From positions 806,001 to 870,000 of the forward strand of contig NC_013740.1 of assembly GCF_000025305.1 (NCBI RefSeq): a DNA stretch of 64,000 nucleotides. The letters run 5' to 3'. This DNA is from Acidaminococcus fermentans DSM 20731 (GTDB taxonomy: Bacteria > Bacillota > Negativicutes > Acidaminococcales > Acidaminococcaceae). The notes below the pieces were generated by a model. It was not told the origin of the DNA, ran no database searches, and saw nothing but the letters and a program-made list of their open reading frames with translations. Every line of letters begins with the position of its first letter. Within the stretch, counting starts at the first letter, position 1. The position numbers and the translations under genes are program-made. Positions 55,133 through 64,000 of the stretch are shown piece after piece.

Positions 55133-55851
55133 ACATAGCCATCTTAATCGCAGGTGGATCTGGAAAGCGAATGGGGCAAGACATCCCCAAACAGTTTATT
55201 AATGTATATGATAAACCGATACTGCTTTATACGCGGGAAAGTTTTGAAAGGCATCCTCAAATTGATGCTATTGAAGTAGTTTGTATTGATGGATGGCACG
55301 ATGTACTCCGTGCTTATGCCAGGCAATTTAACATCAGCAAGTTAAAGTGGATTGTATCTGGCGGCACTTCTGGCCAGGAATCCATTCGAAACGGAGTCTA
55401 TAATCTGGAGGGGAAGGTAAAGCCAAACGACATTATTGTGATTCACGATGGTATCCGCCCTTTGGTTGATGATTCTGTTTTGACGGATGTGCTGACTAAG
55501 GCCCAAAAATATGGTAATGCAGTTACTTCCATGCCTTATAATGAACAGATTTTCATCATCAATCCGGATGATAGTTCCACAACCAAGCAGTATATTCCAA
55601 GAGAAACGCTGCGCCGGGTTTCTACGCCTCAGGCATATCGTTTTGATTTGTTGGATCAGAAGTATCATGAAGCTTTTGAAAAGGAAATTGGGATTTATGG
55701 ATCTTCCTATACCAATACTATGATGGTCGAATTGGGAGTAACGTTGCATTTTGCTGCGGGATCTGATAAAAATATAAAGCTTACCACAAAGGATGATTTG
55801 GAACTGTTCAAAGCTTATCTGCATTTGGATCAAGCTGATTGGCTTAAATAA
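55129..55851 (+). CDS. IspD/TarI-like cytidylyltransferase
   Basis: A protein of 240 residues starting four bases inside licD (AGAGGAG upstream). ILIAGGSGKRMGQDIPKQFI is the nucleotide-binding loop, IVIHDGIRPLVDDSVL the second motif, and YIPRETLRRVSTPQAYRFDL a region typical of the IspD/TarI family. Because a genuine ispDF exists at 30.3 kb, this copy probably activates a polyol phosphate (for example ribitol-5-phosphate) as its CDP derivative for the neighbouring LicD. That is inference from context. Confidence 0.85.
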   Translation: MNIAILIAGGSGKRMGQDIPKQFINVYDKPILLYTRESFERHPQIDAIEVVCIDGWHDVLRAYARQFNISKLKWIVSGGTSGQESIRNGVYNLEGKVKPNDIIVIHDGIRPLVDDSVLTDVLTKAQKYGNAVTSMPYNEQIFIINPDDSSTTKQYIPRETLRRVSTPQAYRFDLLDQKYHEAFEKEIGIYGSSYTNTMMVELGVTLHFAAGSDKNIKLTTKDDLELFKAYLHLDQADWLK

Positions 55852-55865
55852 GGGAGGATAAGATT

Positions 55866-56915
55866 ATGTATCTTAAGTCGCTTTTATATCAGCAAGATCT
55901 TCACAATATTAGCAAAGTGAATTTGCCATGGAATAAATTGCACAATTCTTCCTTGATGATTACCGGAGCATCTGGGCTTATTGGAACAATGTTAATTGAC
56001 GTTCTGATGATGAAAAATGAACAGGAGCAACTTAACTGTAAAATTTATGCTACAGGACGAAATATACAAAAAGCACAGGAAAGATTTGGAGACTACTGGG
56101 ACAGACCTTATTTTCATTTTGTAACCATGGATGTAAATTACCCAATACGAATTGAGCATGAAGTTGATTTTATTATCCATGCAGCTAGCAATACGCATCC
56201 TCGGTTATATGCATCTGATCCGGTTGGATCTCTTATGACTAACTTGGAAGGAACATATAATCTGCTGGAATATGGTCGCACTCATAAGATGAAACGGATG
56301 TTATTCCTTTCCTCTGTTGAAATTTATGGTCAGGCATTGAAAACAGAAGATGTTTTTGATGAAAAATATTGTGGATATATTGATTGCAATGCTGTACGCG
56401 CTTGTTATCCTGAAGGTAAACGAGCAGGGGAAGCTCTTTGCAATGCCTATATTTCAAAATATAATTTAGATATAGTGATCCCGCGTCTTTCTCGGGTCTA
56501 CGGGCCTACTATGCGTTTGGACGACAGCAAAGCAATGAGTCAATTTTTGATGAATGGAGTGCGAGGAGAAGATATCGTTCTCAAAAGTGAGGGCTTACAA
56601 AAATTTTCCTACTGTTATGTGGGTGATGTAGTCCAGGGTTTGCTGTATTGTTTGCTCAAGGGGAAATGTGGTGAAGCCTATAATATTGCAGATGTAAAGT
56701 GCAATATGCTTCTTAAAGATATAACTCAATATATAGCTAGTCTGAATGGTTGTAAGGTAGTATTTGATCTACCGGATGTTACGGAACAAAAGGGCTTTTC
56801 TAAGGTAACAGTTGGGGTAATGGATTCAACTAAATTGCAAAAATTAGGATGGAAGCCTTTTGATGATTTGAAGAGCGGAATTAAGAAAACCATTAAGATT
56901 TTGCAATACTTTTAA
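55866..56915 (+). CDS. NAD-dependent epimerase/dehydratase (extended SDR)
   Basis: A protein of 349 residues. SLMITGASGLIGTMLIDVLM is the TGxxGxxG cofactor loop. FLSSVEIYG supplies the serine. The usual YxxxK is seen as CYPEGKRAGEALC, where tyrosine and lysine are spaced YPEGK. The gene completes a licD-cytidylyltransferase-SDR trio of a kind found in several capsule loci. The product sugar or polyol is not identifiable. Confidence 0.87.
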   Translation: MYLKSLLYQQDLHNISKVNLPWNKLHNSSLMITGASGLIGTMLIDVLMMKNEQEQLNCKIYATGRNIQKAQERFGDYWDRPYFHFVTMDVNYPIRIEHEVDFIIHAASNTHPRLYASDPVGSLMTNLEGTYNLLEYGRTHKMKRMLFLSSVEIYGQALKTEDVFDEKYCGYIDCNAVRACYPEGKRAGEALCNAYISKYNLDIVIPRLSRVYGPTMRLDDSKAMSQFLMNGVRGEDIVLKSEGLQKFSYCYVGDVVQGLLYCLLKGKCGEAYNIADVKCNMLLKDITQYIASLNGCKVVFDLPDVTEQKGFSKVTVGVMDSTKLQKLGWKPFDDLKSGIKKTIKILQYF

Positions 56916-56979
56916 CTCTTAAAATTAATAAAATGTTTGTCATGTAATAATAAAGATGAAAAAGATGGAGGTGCTTTGC

Positions 56980-57954
56980 ATGCTTCTAAGTGTAATAGTG
57001 CCAGTTTATAACGTAGAAAAATACCTTTGTAAATGTCTTGATAGTATTATCCAGCAGACTTATAAGAATTTAGAAATCATTCTTGTTGATGACGGTAGTA
57101 CAGATAGTAGTGGCTTAATTTGTGATAACTATGCTGCTCATGATAAAAGAATCCATGTAATTCATAAAAAAAATGAAGGATTAAGTGAAGCTAGAAATAG
57201 TGGATTAGAGATTTGCAGCGGGGATTATATTGGCTTTGTAGATAGTGATGACTGGATTGCAACCGACATGTTTGAAAAACTTGTCAAATTTGTCAAATGT
57301 GAAAATTTGGATGTTGCAATGTGTGGAGTTGCTGATGTATGGCCTGAACATGTAGTTAAAACACCTTCGTTTAAAAAAGTTATATTGACTGATGTGAATG
57401 ATATTATATCTGAAATTCTAGTTAACCGACATGGTGGTACGGCAGTCCCAGTATGGTGTCGTATATATAGATCCAGTCTTTTTAAAACTTTAAAATTTGA
57501 AAAAGGAAGATATTATGAAGATGGATTTTATTTATTAAAATGGATAGAACGAACTGGAAGATTCGGAAGATTTTCAGATAGTGGGTATTTTTATAATCAT
57601 AGAGAAGGATCTATTACCAATATTCAAGGACATTCTAAGAGGGTGGATGATTTTCGAAAAGCTTATGAAGATAATTACAACTATGTAAAACAGCATTTTC
57701 CAAATTCACTGAATGCAGCAGAATATAGGCTGTTCTTTACATATCGATCGATATTGAATTTAGTTGGAAATACAGATTTACCTTATAGCCATGAAATTGC
57801 AAATAAATTTAAAAAGAATCTTTCACATATATGGAAGAATCCATATATGAATATAAAAATCAAATTGATTTATACACTTATCGGTATTGATCCAGTATGG
57901 TATTTATTGTTGAGGCAATTTGGAAAAGCTTCCAAATCGGCTTTTTCATCTTGA
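56980..57954 (+). CDS. GT2-family glycosyltransferase
   Basis: A protein of 324 residues. I prefer ATG 56980 because GGAGGTG lies 7 nt upstream and the protein then opens LLSVIVPVYNVEKYL, the normal GT-A start. EIILVDDGSTDSSG and YIGFVDSDDWI hold the nucleotide-sugar and metal-binding acids. It is one of three related transferases, each with a similar N-terminus, that presumably build the repeat unit. The C-terminus ends in a short amphipathic region rather than a membrane helix. Confidence 0.9.
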   Translation: MLLSVIVPVYNVEKYLCKCLDSIIQQTYKNLEIILVDDGSTDSSGLICDNYAAHDKRIHVIHKKNEGLSEARNSGLEICSGDYIGFVDSDDWIATDMFEKLVKFVKCENLDVAMCGVADVWPEHVVKTPSFKKVILTDVNDIISEILVNRHGGTAVPVWCRIYRSSLFKTLKFEKGRYYEDGFYLLKWIERTGRFGRFSDSGYFYNHREGSITNIQGHSKRVDDFRKAYEDNYNYVKQHFPNSLNAAEYRLFFTYRSILNLVGNTDLPYSHEIANKFKKNLSHIWKNPYMNIKIKLIYTLIGIDPVWYLLLRQFGKASKSAFSS

Positions 57955-58026
57955 TATATTTTTAATAGTTATATTTCAAGTTTTGTAATTGTTTTCTTAT
58001 TATTTATAGATATGGGAAGTGAATTG

Positions 58027-59010
58027 ATGGAGAAGAACTTAATTTCAATTATTGTAGCAGTTTATAATGTAGAGAAATATTTAAACAAATGCATAAAATC
58101 TATAGTTAATCAAACCTATCACAATTTGGAAATCATATTGGTCGATGATGGATCAAAAGATAATTCTGGGAAAATTTGTGATGAATGGGCAGGGAAGGAT
58201 TCTCGGATTCATGTTATTCATAAACAAAACGGTGGAGTGTCTGACGCAAGGAACTATGGATTAAAAGCGTCAAATGGTGAATGGATTTGTTTTGTTGACG
58301 GAGATGACTACATATCCCTGAACATGTATGAAACACTTTATAAAAATCGCTCAAAACAGGGGATAACAGTATGTGGATATTACGTGGTTGAAAATGGTAA
58401 AGAGATACCTGTTCCTGGAATTAATAAAAAACTTGCACCAAAAGAAGCAGCGAATCTTTATTTGACAAATGAGAGACAATCAGTTTTAAATAGTAATTTT
58501 ACATACTTTGGATCCTATCCCTGGAATAAACTTTACGATAGGAGTGTTTTTCAGGGAGTTGAATATCCCGAACATAAAAAATTCGAAGACATGTATATCA
58601 TGCTAGAATTATTACACCAATCATATGAAATTCGATTTATACCTGATTGTAAATACTACTATATTCAGAGAAGAGGTAGTATTACGCACCAAAAGTCTAT
58701 TCAGGTTGATTCTCTTGATGCTAGACTAAAACAAAAAAAGGAATTAGAAGAATTTTGGGATATAAAAGACAAAAAAATAGATGAATTAATAGCACTCAGT
58801 TACATAGCGATACTAAGAAAATACGCAATTAATCCATATTCTGAACGAATTAAATATACTTCTTTGAAAAAACGGATGTGGGCTAGCTTAAATTCAATCG
58901 GGTACGATGATTTTCCTTTAAAGATAAAATTAAAATTATTGCTGATGCATATTCCTGATTTATATTATGTTTTGTATTCTTTGAAAGAAAAGTTAAATAG
59001 TGGTAGTTAA
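58027..59010 (+). CDS. GT2-family glycosyltransferase
   Basis: A protein of 327 residues. ATG 58027 has GGGAAGTG upstream; an earlier in-frame ATG at 58012 adds five residues. LISIIVAVYNVEKYLNKCI, EIILVDDGSKDNSGKICDEW and WICFVDGDDYIS are the GT-A motifs. It is similar in order and spacing to the genes on each side, suggesting duplication and divergence. Confidence 0.9.
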   Translation: MEKNLISIIVAVYNVEKYLNKCIKSIVNQTYHNLEIILVDDGSKDNSGKICDEWAGKDSRIHVIHKQNGGVSDARNYGLKASNGEWICFVDGDDYISLNMYETLYKNRSKQGITVCGYYVVENGKEIPVPGINKKLAPKEAANLYLTNERQSVLNSNFTYFGSYPWNKLYDRSVFQGVEYPEHKKFEDMYIMLELLHQSYEIRFIPDCKYYYIQRRGSITHQKSIQVDSLDARLKQKKELEEFWDIKDKKIDELIALSYIAILRKYAINPYSERIKYTSLKKRMWASLNSIGYDDFPLKIKLKLLLMHIPDLYYVLYSLKEKLNSGS

Positions 59011-59204
59011 TCATAACTTTCTCTATGATAAAATATTAAAATGTAAGTAATAAAATGCTTATGCTTAGAATTAGATCAGCGTGTGTTCATAATGCATATG
59101 GTTATAATAGATGACTATAAGAAATTTATAATCAATAATATGATGAAGATTTATTTTAGATTAAATGTAAATGTTTGGAAGCTTAAATTATATTAGAAAT
59201 AATT
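59011..59204. other. AT-rich gap between glycosyltransferase genes
   Basis: There is no open frame of note, no clear promoter and no hairpin. Such a gap is unusual within a polysaccharide operon and may hold a remnant. Confidence 0.4.
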
Positions 59205-60179
59205 ATGGAAAAGAATCTTTTATCAGTTATAATTCCAGTTTATAATGTTAAAAATTATCTTGATAAATGTCTAGAATCAGTAGTAAATCAAACTTATAAG
59301 AATCTTGAAATTATCTTAGTGGATGATGGTTCTACAGATGGATCTAGTAAAATCTGTGATCAATGGAGTCATAAAGATCGTAGAATTCATGTATATCATA
59401 TGAGTAATCATGGTGTAAGTCATGCTAGAAATGAAGGGTTAAAACATATGAAAGGAAGTTTTGTTAGCTTTATTGATTCAGATGACTGGATTGATAGGGA
59501 TATGTTTGAAAAAATGATCAATCCTATGATAGAAAACCATAGTGAAGTTGGCATTTGTGGATATAAGTTAGAATTTAAAAACTTCTCCAAAGTTAATTTC
59601 GAAAAAGAAAAAAGCAGTACCTATCCAAGAGAAAAGGCTGTACAGCTAATATTCAGTTACGAGAATAATAAAATTCCTAAAATAATTTCTTGGGAATTAT
59701 GTGATAAAATTTTTGATTATAAAATGGTTAAAAATTTAAGATTTGATGAATCAATTTACGTAGGAGAAGATATGCTTTTTTGTTGGCAGATTTTAAAGCA
59801 AGCAAAAAATGTATCCTATATTCCGTTATATGCATATCATTATTTTATGCGATCTCAAAGTGCTATGCACCAAAAGGTCTCTCTAAAGTCTGTTACTGTA
59901 TTGAAAGCGGTACGCATGATTCTTCAAGATACAACGGATGAATCTAAGAGTATTCAGAAGGTTATACGTGATCACTATCTTAGGATTGGTGTTAGACATT
60001 CCAGAGCAATATTAAAATTACACGCTTATCAATTTAAAGAAGAAGTATGCTTTTTCCAAAATTACCTTCGGAAAAATTTATTTTATGCGTTACGATTACC
60101 ATATGTTTCGTTAAAGGGTAAGTTGGGTCAAATATTATTTTGTTTACCATATGGTATATGTAAGATTATTTTTTATTAA
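59205..60179 (+). CDS. GT2-family glycosyltransferase
   Basis: A protein of 324 residues. LLSVIIPVYNVKNYLDKCLE, EIILVDDGSTDGSSKICDQW and FVSFIDSDDWIDRDMFEKMI are the GT-A motifs, and the later VGEDMLFCWQIL supplies the usual ED pair. The ATG lacks a strong ribosome site (upstream is ATTAGAAATAATT), so expression may be weak or the start uncertain. Confidence 0.88.
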   Translation: MEKNLLSVIIPVYNVKNYLDKCLESVVNQTYKNLEIILVDDGSTDGSSKICDQWSHKDRRIHVYHMSNHGVSHARNEGLKHMKGSFVSFIDSDDWIDRDMFEKMINPMIENHSEVGICGYKLEFKNFSKVNFEKEKSSTYPREKAVQLIFSYENNKIPKIISWELCDKIFDYKMVKNLRFDESIYVGEDMLFCWQILKQAKNVSYIPLYAYHYFMRSQSAMHQKVSLKSVTVLKAVRMILQDTTDESKSIQKVIRDHYLRIGVRHSRAILKLHAYQFKEEVCFFQNYLRKNLFYALRLPYVSLKGKLGQILFCLPYGICKIIFY

Positions 60180-60213
60180 TTTATTTTACAACTAACCTAT
60201 AGAAAGGATACTT

Positions 60214-61776
60214 ATGCCTATATCATTACGAAATAAATTGTTTTTTAGTATTGTCTTATTTGTCATTTTTTCCAATATACCTCGGCCTTTGCAATTTAAT
60301 TTCTTAGGGGTATTTTTAGGTAAAGATCTAAGCTTTTATCCGATTCTTGTAGGTGTGCTTTATGCTTTTTATAAAAGAGTGAGGCGGCCGATTGATAAAG
60401 AAGAAAAAGTTTTTTTGGCTATATAATCGTTTATATTGCTGTCATAATGGTCTCTTTTTTGCACGGATTAGCAATTTATCCTTATTATGAAGCTATTTTA
60501 TCTGGACCAGCAGATCAGATTGAAAAGTTACCAGTTCTCCAGCATATTTTGTTAAATAGAGGAATACAAATAGAAACTGGGGTATTGCTGAAAGCCTGGA
60601 TGTTCGCCCGTCCTATTAAAAGTTTTCTGTTAGAGACTTTTGGCATTTTGCCGTTCCTTACTTGGTTTTTAACTGGTATAGAAAAGATGCTCATGAAGGT
60701 TTTTCCATTTTAACGAAAGCGGTTTTTATATCGACTGTTTTGGTATGTAGTTATAATGTGATAGATTTCTTTTATTTAAAGGGAAGTCCTGTTGCAGAGC
60801 AAATTTTAATTGTGCTGAACCCAGTTGTTCATGACATAAAATCCAATGGAACATGGTGGCCTCCACTTTTATGGAAAGGCCAGTTGCGCTCACTTTTTGC
60901 TGAGCCTTCTTATTACGGCATTTATGCGGCATTTGCTATGCCTTTTCTGTGGTATCTGTTGGGACAAGCGCAGACTACAAAAAAGAAAAGTGTCCTTATA
61001 CTTGTAATGTTTATGTTTACATATGGACTTTTTTTGACAAAGGCTAGAACCGCAAATGTAGTTTTTAGTGGGGAACAGATTTTATTACTGTTGTTTTCTT
61101 TGTGGAGAAAACAGATGGCATTTTTAAAACGAACAATTTTTATTCTTATTGTCTCATTGATAACATTTTTGCTTGCAACGTTTTCATTAAGTTTTATGCC
61201 AGGAAATTCTATGGGTATGGCAATAAAGGCAATACAGAAGTAGCTTCTTATTTAGAAGATAATTTAGGATCTTTAGCCAACAAAAATAAGAGAAGCAATA
61301 GGGCTCGATTTTCTATCCTAGAAGCTAGCATCGCTATAGGTAAACAATATCCTGTATTGGGCGTTGGGAAATCGTTAAGAAATGCCTATATACCTGATTA
61401 TCTATCAGATGAGGGAAAATCAAACTCTGAGGTTCAATATTGGATGAAAAACCAAAGGGAAAAGGGAATTATGAAATCAGGGTTCCCTGCGTTGGGGGAA
61501 TATTGTACTCGTTTCGCAGAAACAGGGATTCTTGGCTTAATGATCTATTTATTACCTTCCCTTTTTCCGGCATTTATGTTATTAAAGCGGATAAAATTGA
61601 CTAACGAGCAGAGGGAATGGGAACAATATATTTTTTTCTTTATTTCTCTAGCTGGGATTATGGCTTCGGGTTTAGGTGATAATTTAAATATAACTTGCAG
61701 CTACTGGATTCTCATGGGACTTGGTTATGCCTTGATTGTATCTCCCAATAAAAAGGAACAAAATGAACGAACGTAA
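60214..61776 (+). pseudogene. Wzy-like polysaccharide polymerase, disrupted by frame changes
   Basis: Four overlapping open frames (60214-60426, 60447-60713, 60662-61243, 61102-61776) join into one multi-pass membrane protein of about 515 residues. The frame changes fall near 60411 (T7 run), 60666-60712 (T5 runs) and about 61215. The reassembled protein has about ten hydrophobic segments. It also has segments typical of O-antigen polymerases/ligases, such as RSLFAEPSYYGIYAAFAMPF, and YPVLGVGKSLRNAYIP with GEYCTRFAETGILGLMIYLL near the end. A polymerase is expected between the transferases and the flippase. If the breaks are real, the locus cannot make a polymer with this gene. Confidence 0.8.
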
Positions 61777-63265
61777 AATTGGTATCTTACTCAGCTATCT
61801 GAATATCGCCCTTCACGCTATCGTTGGCTTTCTCTACGTCCCCATTCTCCTGCACTATATTGGCAAATCGGAATATGGCCTGTATCAGCTGATCGGGTCC
61901 CTGATTGCCTATTTCAGCATCATGGATTTTGGGCTGACGGCAGCGGTTACCCGGTTTTATACCAAGTACAAGGCGCTGAAGGACAAGGTGGGAATGGAGA
62001 ACATCCTGGCCATTTCTCTGTATGGGTATGGGGGTGCCACGGCTCTTTCTCTGCTGGTGGGGATTATCTGTTACTGGAACCTGGATGGGATTTTCGGGGC
62101 CAGTATGACGGCAGGGGAGTTACAGGAAGCCCGGCAGATGTTCCTGTTGCTGCTGTTCAACATTGCGGTGAGCCTTTCCACCATGGTGTTCCGGTCAGTG
62201 ATCAATGCCCATGAAAGGTTTCTGTTCCTGAAGGGCCTGGAAACGGTACAATTGATTCTGCAACCGGCATTGGTCATTCTGATTCTCCAGAAGTATCCTA
62301 CGGCCATGGCAGTAGCAGTGGCCCAGACAGTGCTGAATGTGGGGCTGATTCTGGCACGGATTTACTACTGTTTTGTCAGGCTGCACATTACCATCCGATT
62401 CCATTACTGGAACCAGGATTTGTTCCGTGATTTTAAGAAGTTGGCGCTAAGTGTTTTTGTGGTAACGTTGATTGATCAGGTGTTCTGGAAGACCAATCAG
62501 ATCATCCTGGGGATTGTGCAGGGGACGGCGGCAGTGGCTGTGTATTCCATCGCTTCCCTGATCTATATGAATTATATGGCTTTATCCACAGCGATCTCCG
62601 GTGTCTATCTGCCCCATATCACAGAAATGGTGGCTCAGAGAAAACCAATGAGGGAGCTGTCTGCTTTATTTATTCAGATCGGCCGCTGGCAGTATTATCT
62701 GCTGGCACTGGTGGCTACCGGTTTCATTATTTTCGGCCGGCAGTTTATCCAGCTGTGGGCCGGTAAGGGGTTTGAGGATTCTTATTGGATCACCATCCTG
62801 ATCATTCTGCCTTTTACCATCGACCTGATCCAGAACATCGGCCTGGCCATTCTCCAGGCCATGAACCGCTATGATTTCCGGGCGAAGATTTATTTCCTTA
62901 CCGGGGTGCTGAATCTGGTGCTGGCTATTCCCTTGGGCATGAAGTACGGCGGCATTGGATGTGCCGTGGCCACTGGATTTTCCATGCTCATGGGGAATGG
63001 TGTGGTGATGAATTATTTCTACAAAAAATATATCGGTCTGGATATTCCTCAATTCTGGAAACAGATTGGACGGATCAGTCTGAGTGTGGGGCTGTGTCTG
63101 GTTGTGGGATATGGAGTGGATCATGTGTTTCCCGGTACCGGAAAACTTGCCTTTCTTCTTAAAATCCTGGGATATACGGTGCTTTATGGAGCCGTGGTGT
63201 ATTTTATGGCCATGAGCCCGGATGAAAAGGAGAAGGTGCGAGGGATTGGGAGGAAGGTTAAGTGA
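61763..63265 (+). CDS. Wzx-type polysaccharide flippase
   Basis: A protein of 500 residues from ATG 61763 (AAAAAGGAAC upstream), overlapping the polymerase end. About 12-14 hydrophobic segments. LLSYLNIALHAIVGFLYVPI and YIGKSEYGLYQLIGSLIAYF at the N-terminus are characteristic of the oligosaccharide flippase/MATE-like superfamily. It moves undecaprenyl-linked repeat units across the inner membrane. Its codon use is clearly more GC-rich than the preceding AT-rich genes, which suggests a recombination boundary near its start. Confidence 0.9.
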   Translation: MNERKIGILLSYLNIALHAIVGFLYVPILLHYIGKSEYGLYQLIGSLIAYFSIMDFGLTAAVTRFYTKYKALKDKVGMENILAISLYGYGGATALSLLVGIICYWNLDGIFGASMTAGELQEARQMFLLLLFNIAVSLSTMVFRSVINAHERFLFLKGLETVQLILQPALVILILQKYPTAMAVAVAQTVLNVGLILARIYYCFVRLHITIRFHYWNQDLFRDFKKLALSVFVVTLIDQVFWKTNQIILGIVQGTAAVAVYSIASLIYMNYMALSTAISGVYLPHITEMVAQRKPMRELSALFIQIGRWQYYLLALVATGFIIFGRQFIQLWAGKGFEDSYWITILIILPFTIDLIQNIGLAILQAMNRYDFRAKIYFLTGVLNLVLAIPLGMKYGGIGCAVATGFSMLMGNGVVMNYFYKKYIGLDIPQFWKQIGRISLSVGLCLVVGYGVDHVFPGTGKLAFLLKILGYTVLYGAVVYFMAMSPDEKEKVRGIGRKVK

Positions 63266-63845
63266 GAAGTGAATGTCAACGAAAAAGTAAGTCACGTGAT
63301 TGCCCAAAATTGAGCCACCCAGGGATTCCAAGGGGAAAAGAACGTGGTTAAGGGATTAGGTGGCTAAGTGGTTATGGAACCAGGCTCCTTCTTAGAGTCG
63401 GGTTAAAATCGCCAATTCCAGTCGGATTAAAACAGCCAGTGGCCGGGAAGGGCGTGCCTGCGGCGCACCCCTACAGCGTTGGGGTCGTATGTTGTTTGTT
63501 CGATCGGAGTGGACGGGGATGTCGTTGAACCGACGAATGTGGGCCGGCTAAACGGCCGGTGCCATGCAATGACGTTGACCAGGCGGAGAATATCGTTGTT
63601 ATCCTCAGTTCGACGGAGACGGAGTAGGGGCTACCCGCAGGGGAGCCCATCCCGGCCTCCTGTTTTTTACGTTCAAAGGCAGATGCTCAGCATCTGGTAT
63701 CCAACCACGCAATGCGAATTAAAACAAAAATATTGTTTTAATTCGCATTGCGTGGTATTATTGTCTAATAAAGTACAAGTGTAAAATGGCTTTATGGTTT
63801 TAAGATGGTTGAAGGAGTTGTTGAATTCAGAAGGGAGGAAGATAT
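63266..63845. other. Repeat-rich gap after wzx
   Basis: It holds reverse copy 9 of the GC-rich repeat (63443-63480), a CAGATGCT/AGCATCTG hairpin (63680-63696) and the 23-bp perfect palindrome listed separately. No convincing gene is seen. GAAGGGAGGAAG near its end is the ribosome site of the next gene. Confidence 0.6.
63705..63755. repeat. 23-bp perfect inverted repeat
   Basis: CCACGCAATGCGAATTAAAA + CAA (63705-63727) is exactly complementary to 63733-63755, with loop AAATA. It could be a terminator for either strand, a mobile-element end or a regulator site. Confidence 0.85.
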
Positions 63846-64000
63846 ATGCGTCTGCTTAAAGTCATTTTTAGAAACGAAGCTATTTTTAAGGAGGGCGTGG
63901 TTGTTGATTTTACCAATGGGAATTCTGTTCGAAAATCTCCTAATGAACCAGATACTCTTCTAAAGGCATTTAAACTGAAAACTGGTATCTATTCCCAGGT
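63846..64000 (+). CDS. AAA15-type ATPase, N-terminus only (runs off window)
   Basis: The first 51 residues begin MRLLKVIFRNEAIFKEGVVV and continue DFTNGNSVRKSPNEPDTLLK. This resembles the start of ABC/AAA15-type ATPases of the OLD/RloA group, where the Walker A loop follows about 50 residues later, beyond the edge. GGGAGG lies 8 nt before the ATG. The assignment rests on the N-terminus alone and is provisional. Confidence 0.45.
   Translation, partial: MRLLKVIFRNEAIFKEGVVVDFTNGNSVRKSPNEPDTLLKAFKLKTGIYSQ

Overview
The window looks like a chromosome segment of a diderm Firmicute of the class Negativicutes. The core genes are GC-rich and Firmicutes-like: hrcA-grpE-dnaK-dnaJ under a CIRCE element, rpsU-yqeY, CarD, a PIN/TRAM protein, gltX-cysS-mrnC-thyX. 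Yet the cell must have an outer membrane, because an intact two-partner-secretion transporter (FhaC/ShlB type) sits next to its giant FHA-like exoprotein. An Acidaminococcus-like gut organism fits, but genus is inference only.

Layout. 1-8.1 kb: a three-gene cluster of uncertain pathway (phosphoribosyltransferase-domain protein, lactate/malate-dehydrogenase-like protein, flavodoxin-like reductase), then a DASS transporter, pncB and hemW. 8.1-13 kb: the CIRCE/HrcA heat-shock operon, closed by a strong terminator. 13-21.8 kb: two-partner secretion. The exoprotein gene is split by a -1 frameshift at an A8 tract that is phased as a canonical A_AAA_AAA slippery heptamer. 21.8-36.3 kb: dense housekeeping genes for translation and RNA modification (prmA, rsmE, mtaB, HIT, rpsU, yqeY, gltX, cysS, mrnC), isoprenoids (ispDF), thymidylate (thyX), an aminotransferase, an M48 protease and CarD. 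36.3-36.8 kb: a tRNA operon (Asp, Phe, Gly, Cys) with a near-consensus promoter and terminator.

36.8-64 kb is accessory and mosaic. It holds a PAP2 phosphatase, a three-repeat orphan CRISPR, and a surface-polysaccharide (capsule/O-antigen) locus: wbaP-like initiating transferase, glf, DUF4422 transferase, licD, cytidylyltransferase, epimerase, three GT2 transferases, a frameshifted wzy-like polymerase and wzx. The first part of this locus is bracketed by about 225-260 bp imperfect inverted-repeat elements that look like MITEs. It is interrupted at 45.8-53.6 kb by two same-orientation copies of one IS3-family element. Between them lies AT-rich cargo: an AAA ATPase plus RloB pair (AbiL-like defence), a HAD hydrolase and a membrane protein with a C-terminal lytic-transglycosylase-like domain. 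A second AAA ATPase gene, in the style of the OLD/AAA15 group, begins at the right edge.

Decay is concentrated in the accessory part: a TPR-like pseudogene, an IS21 istB remnant, a nuclease/transposase tail, a HAD fragment and a wzy with three frame changes. Several breaks fall in homopolymers, so sequence error must be excluded before biology is inferred. No rRNA genes and no cas genes were seen.
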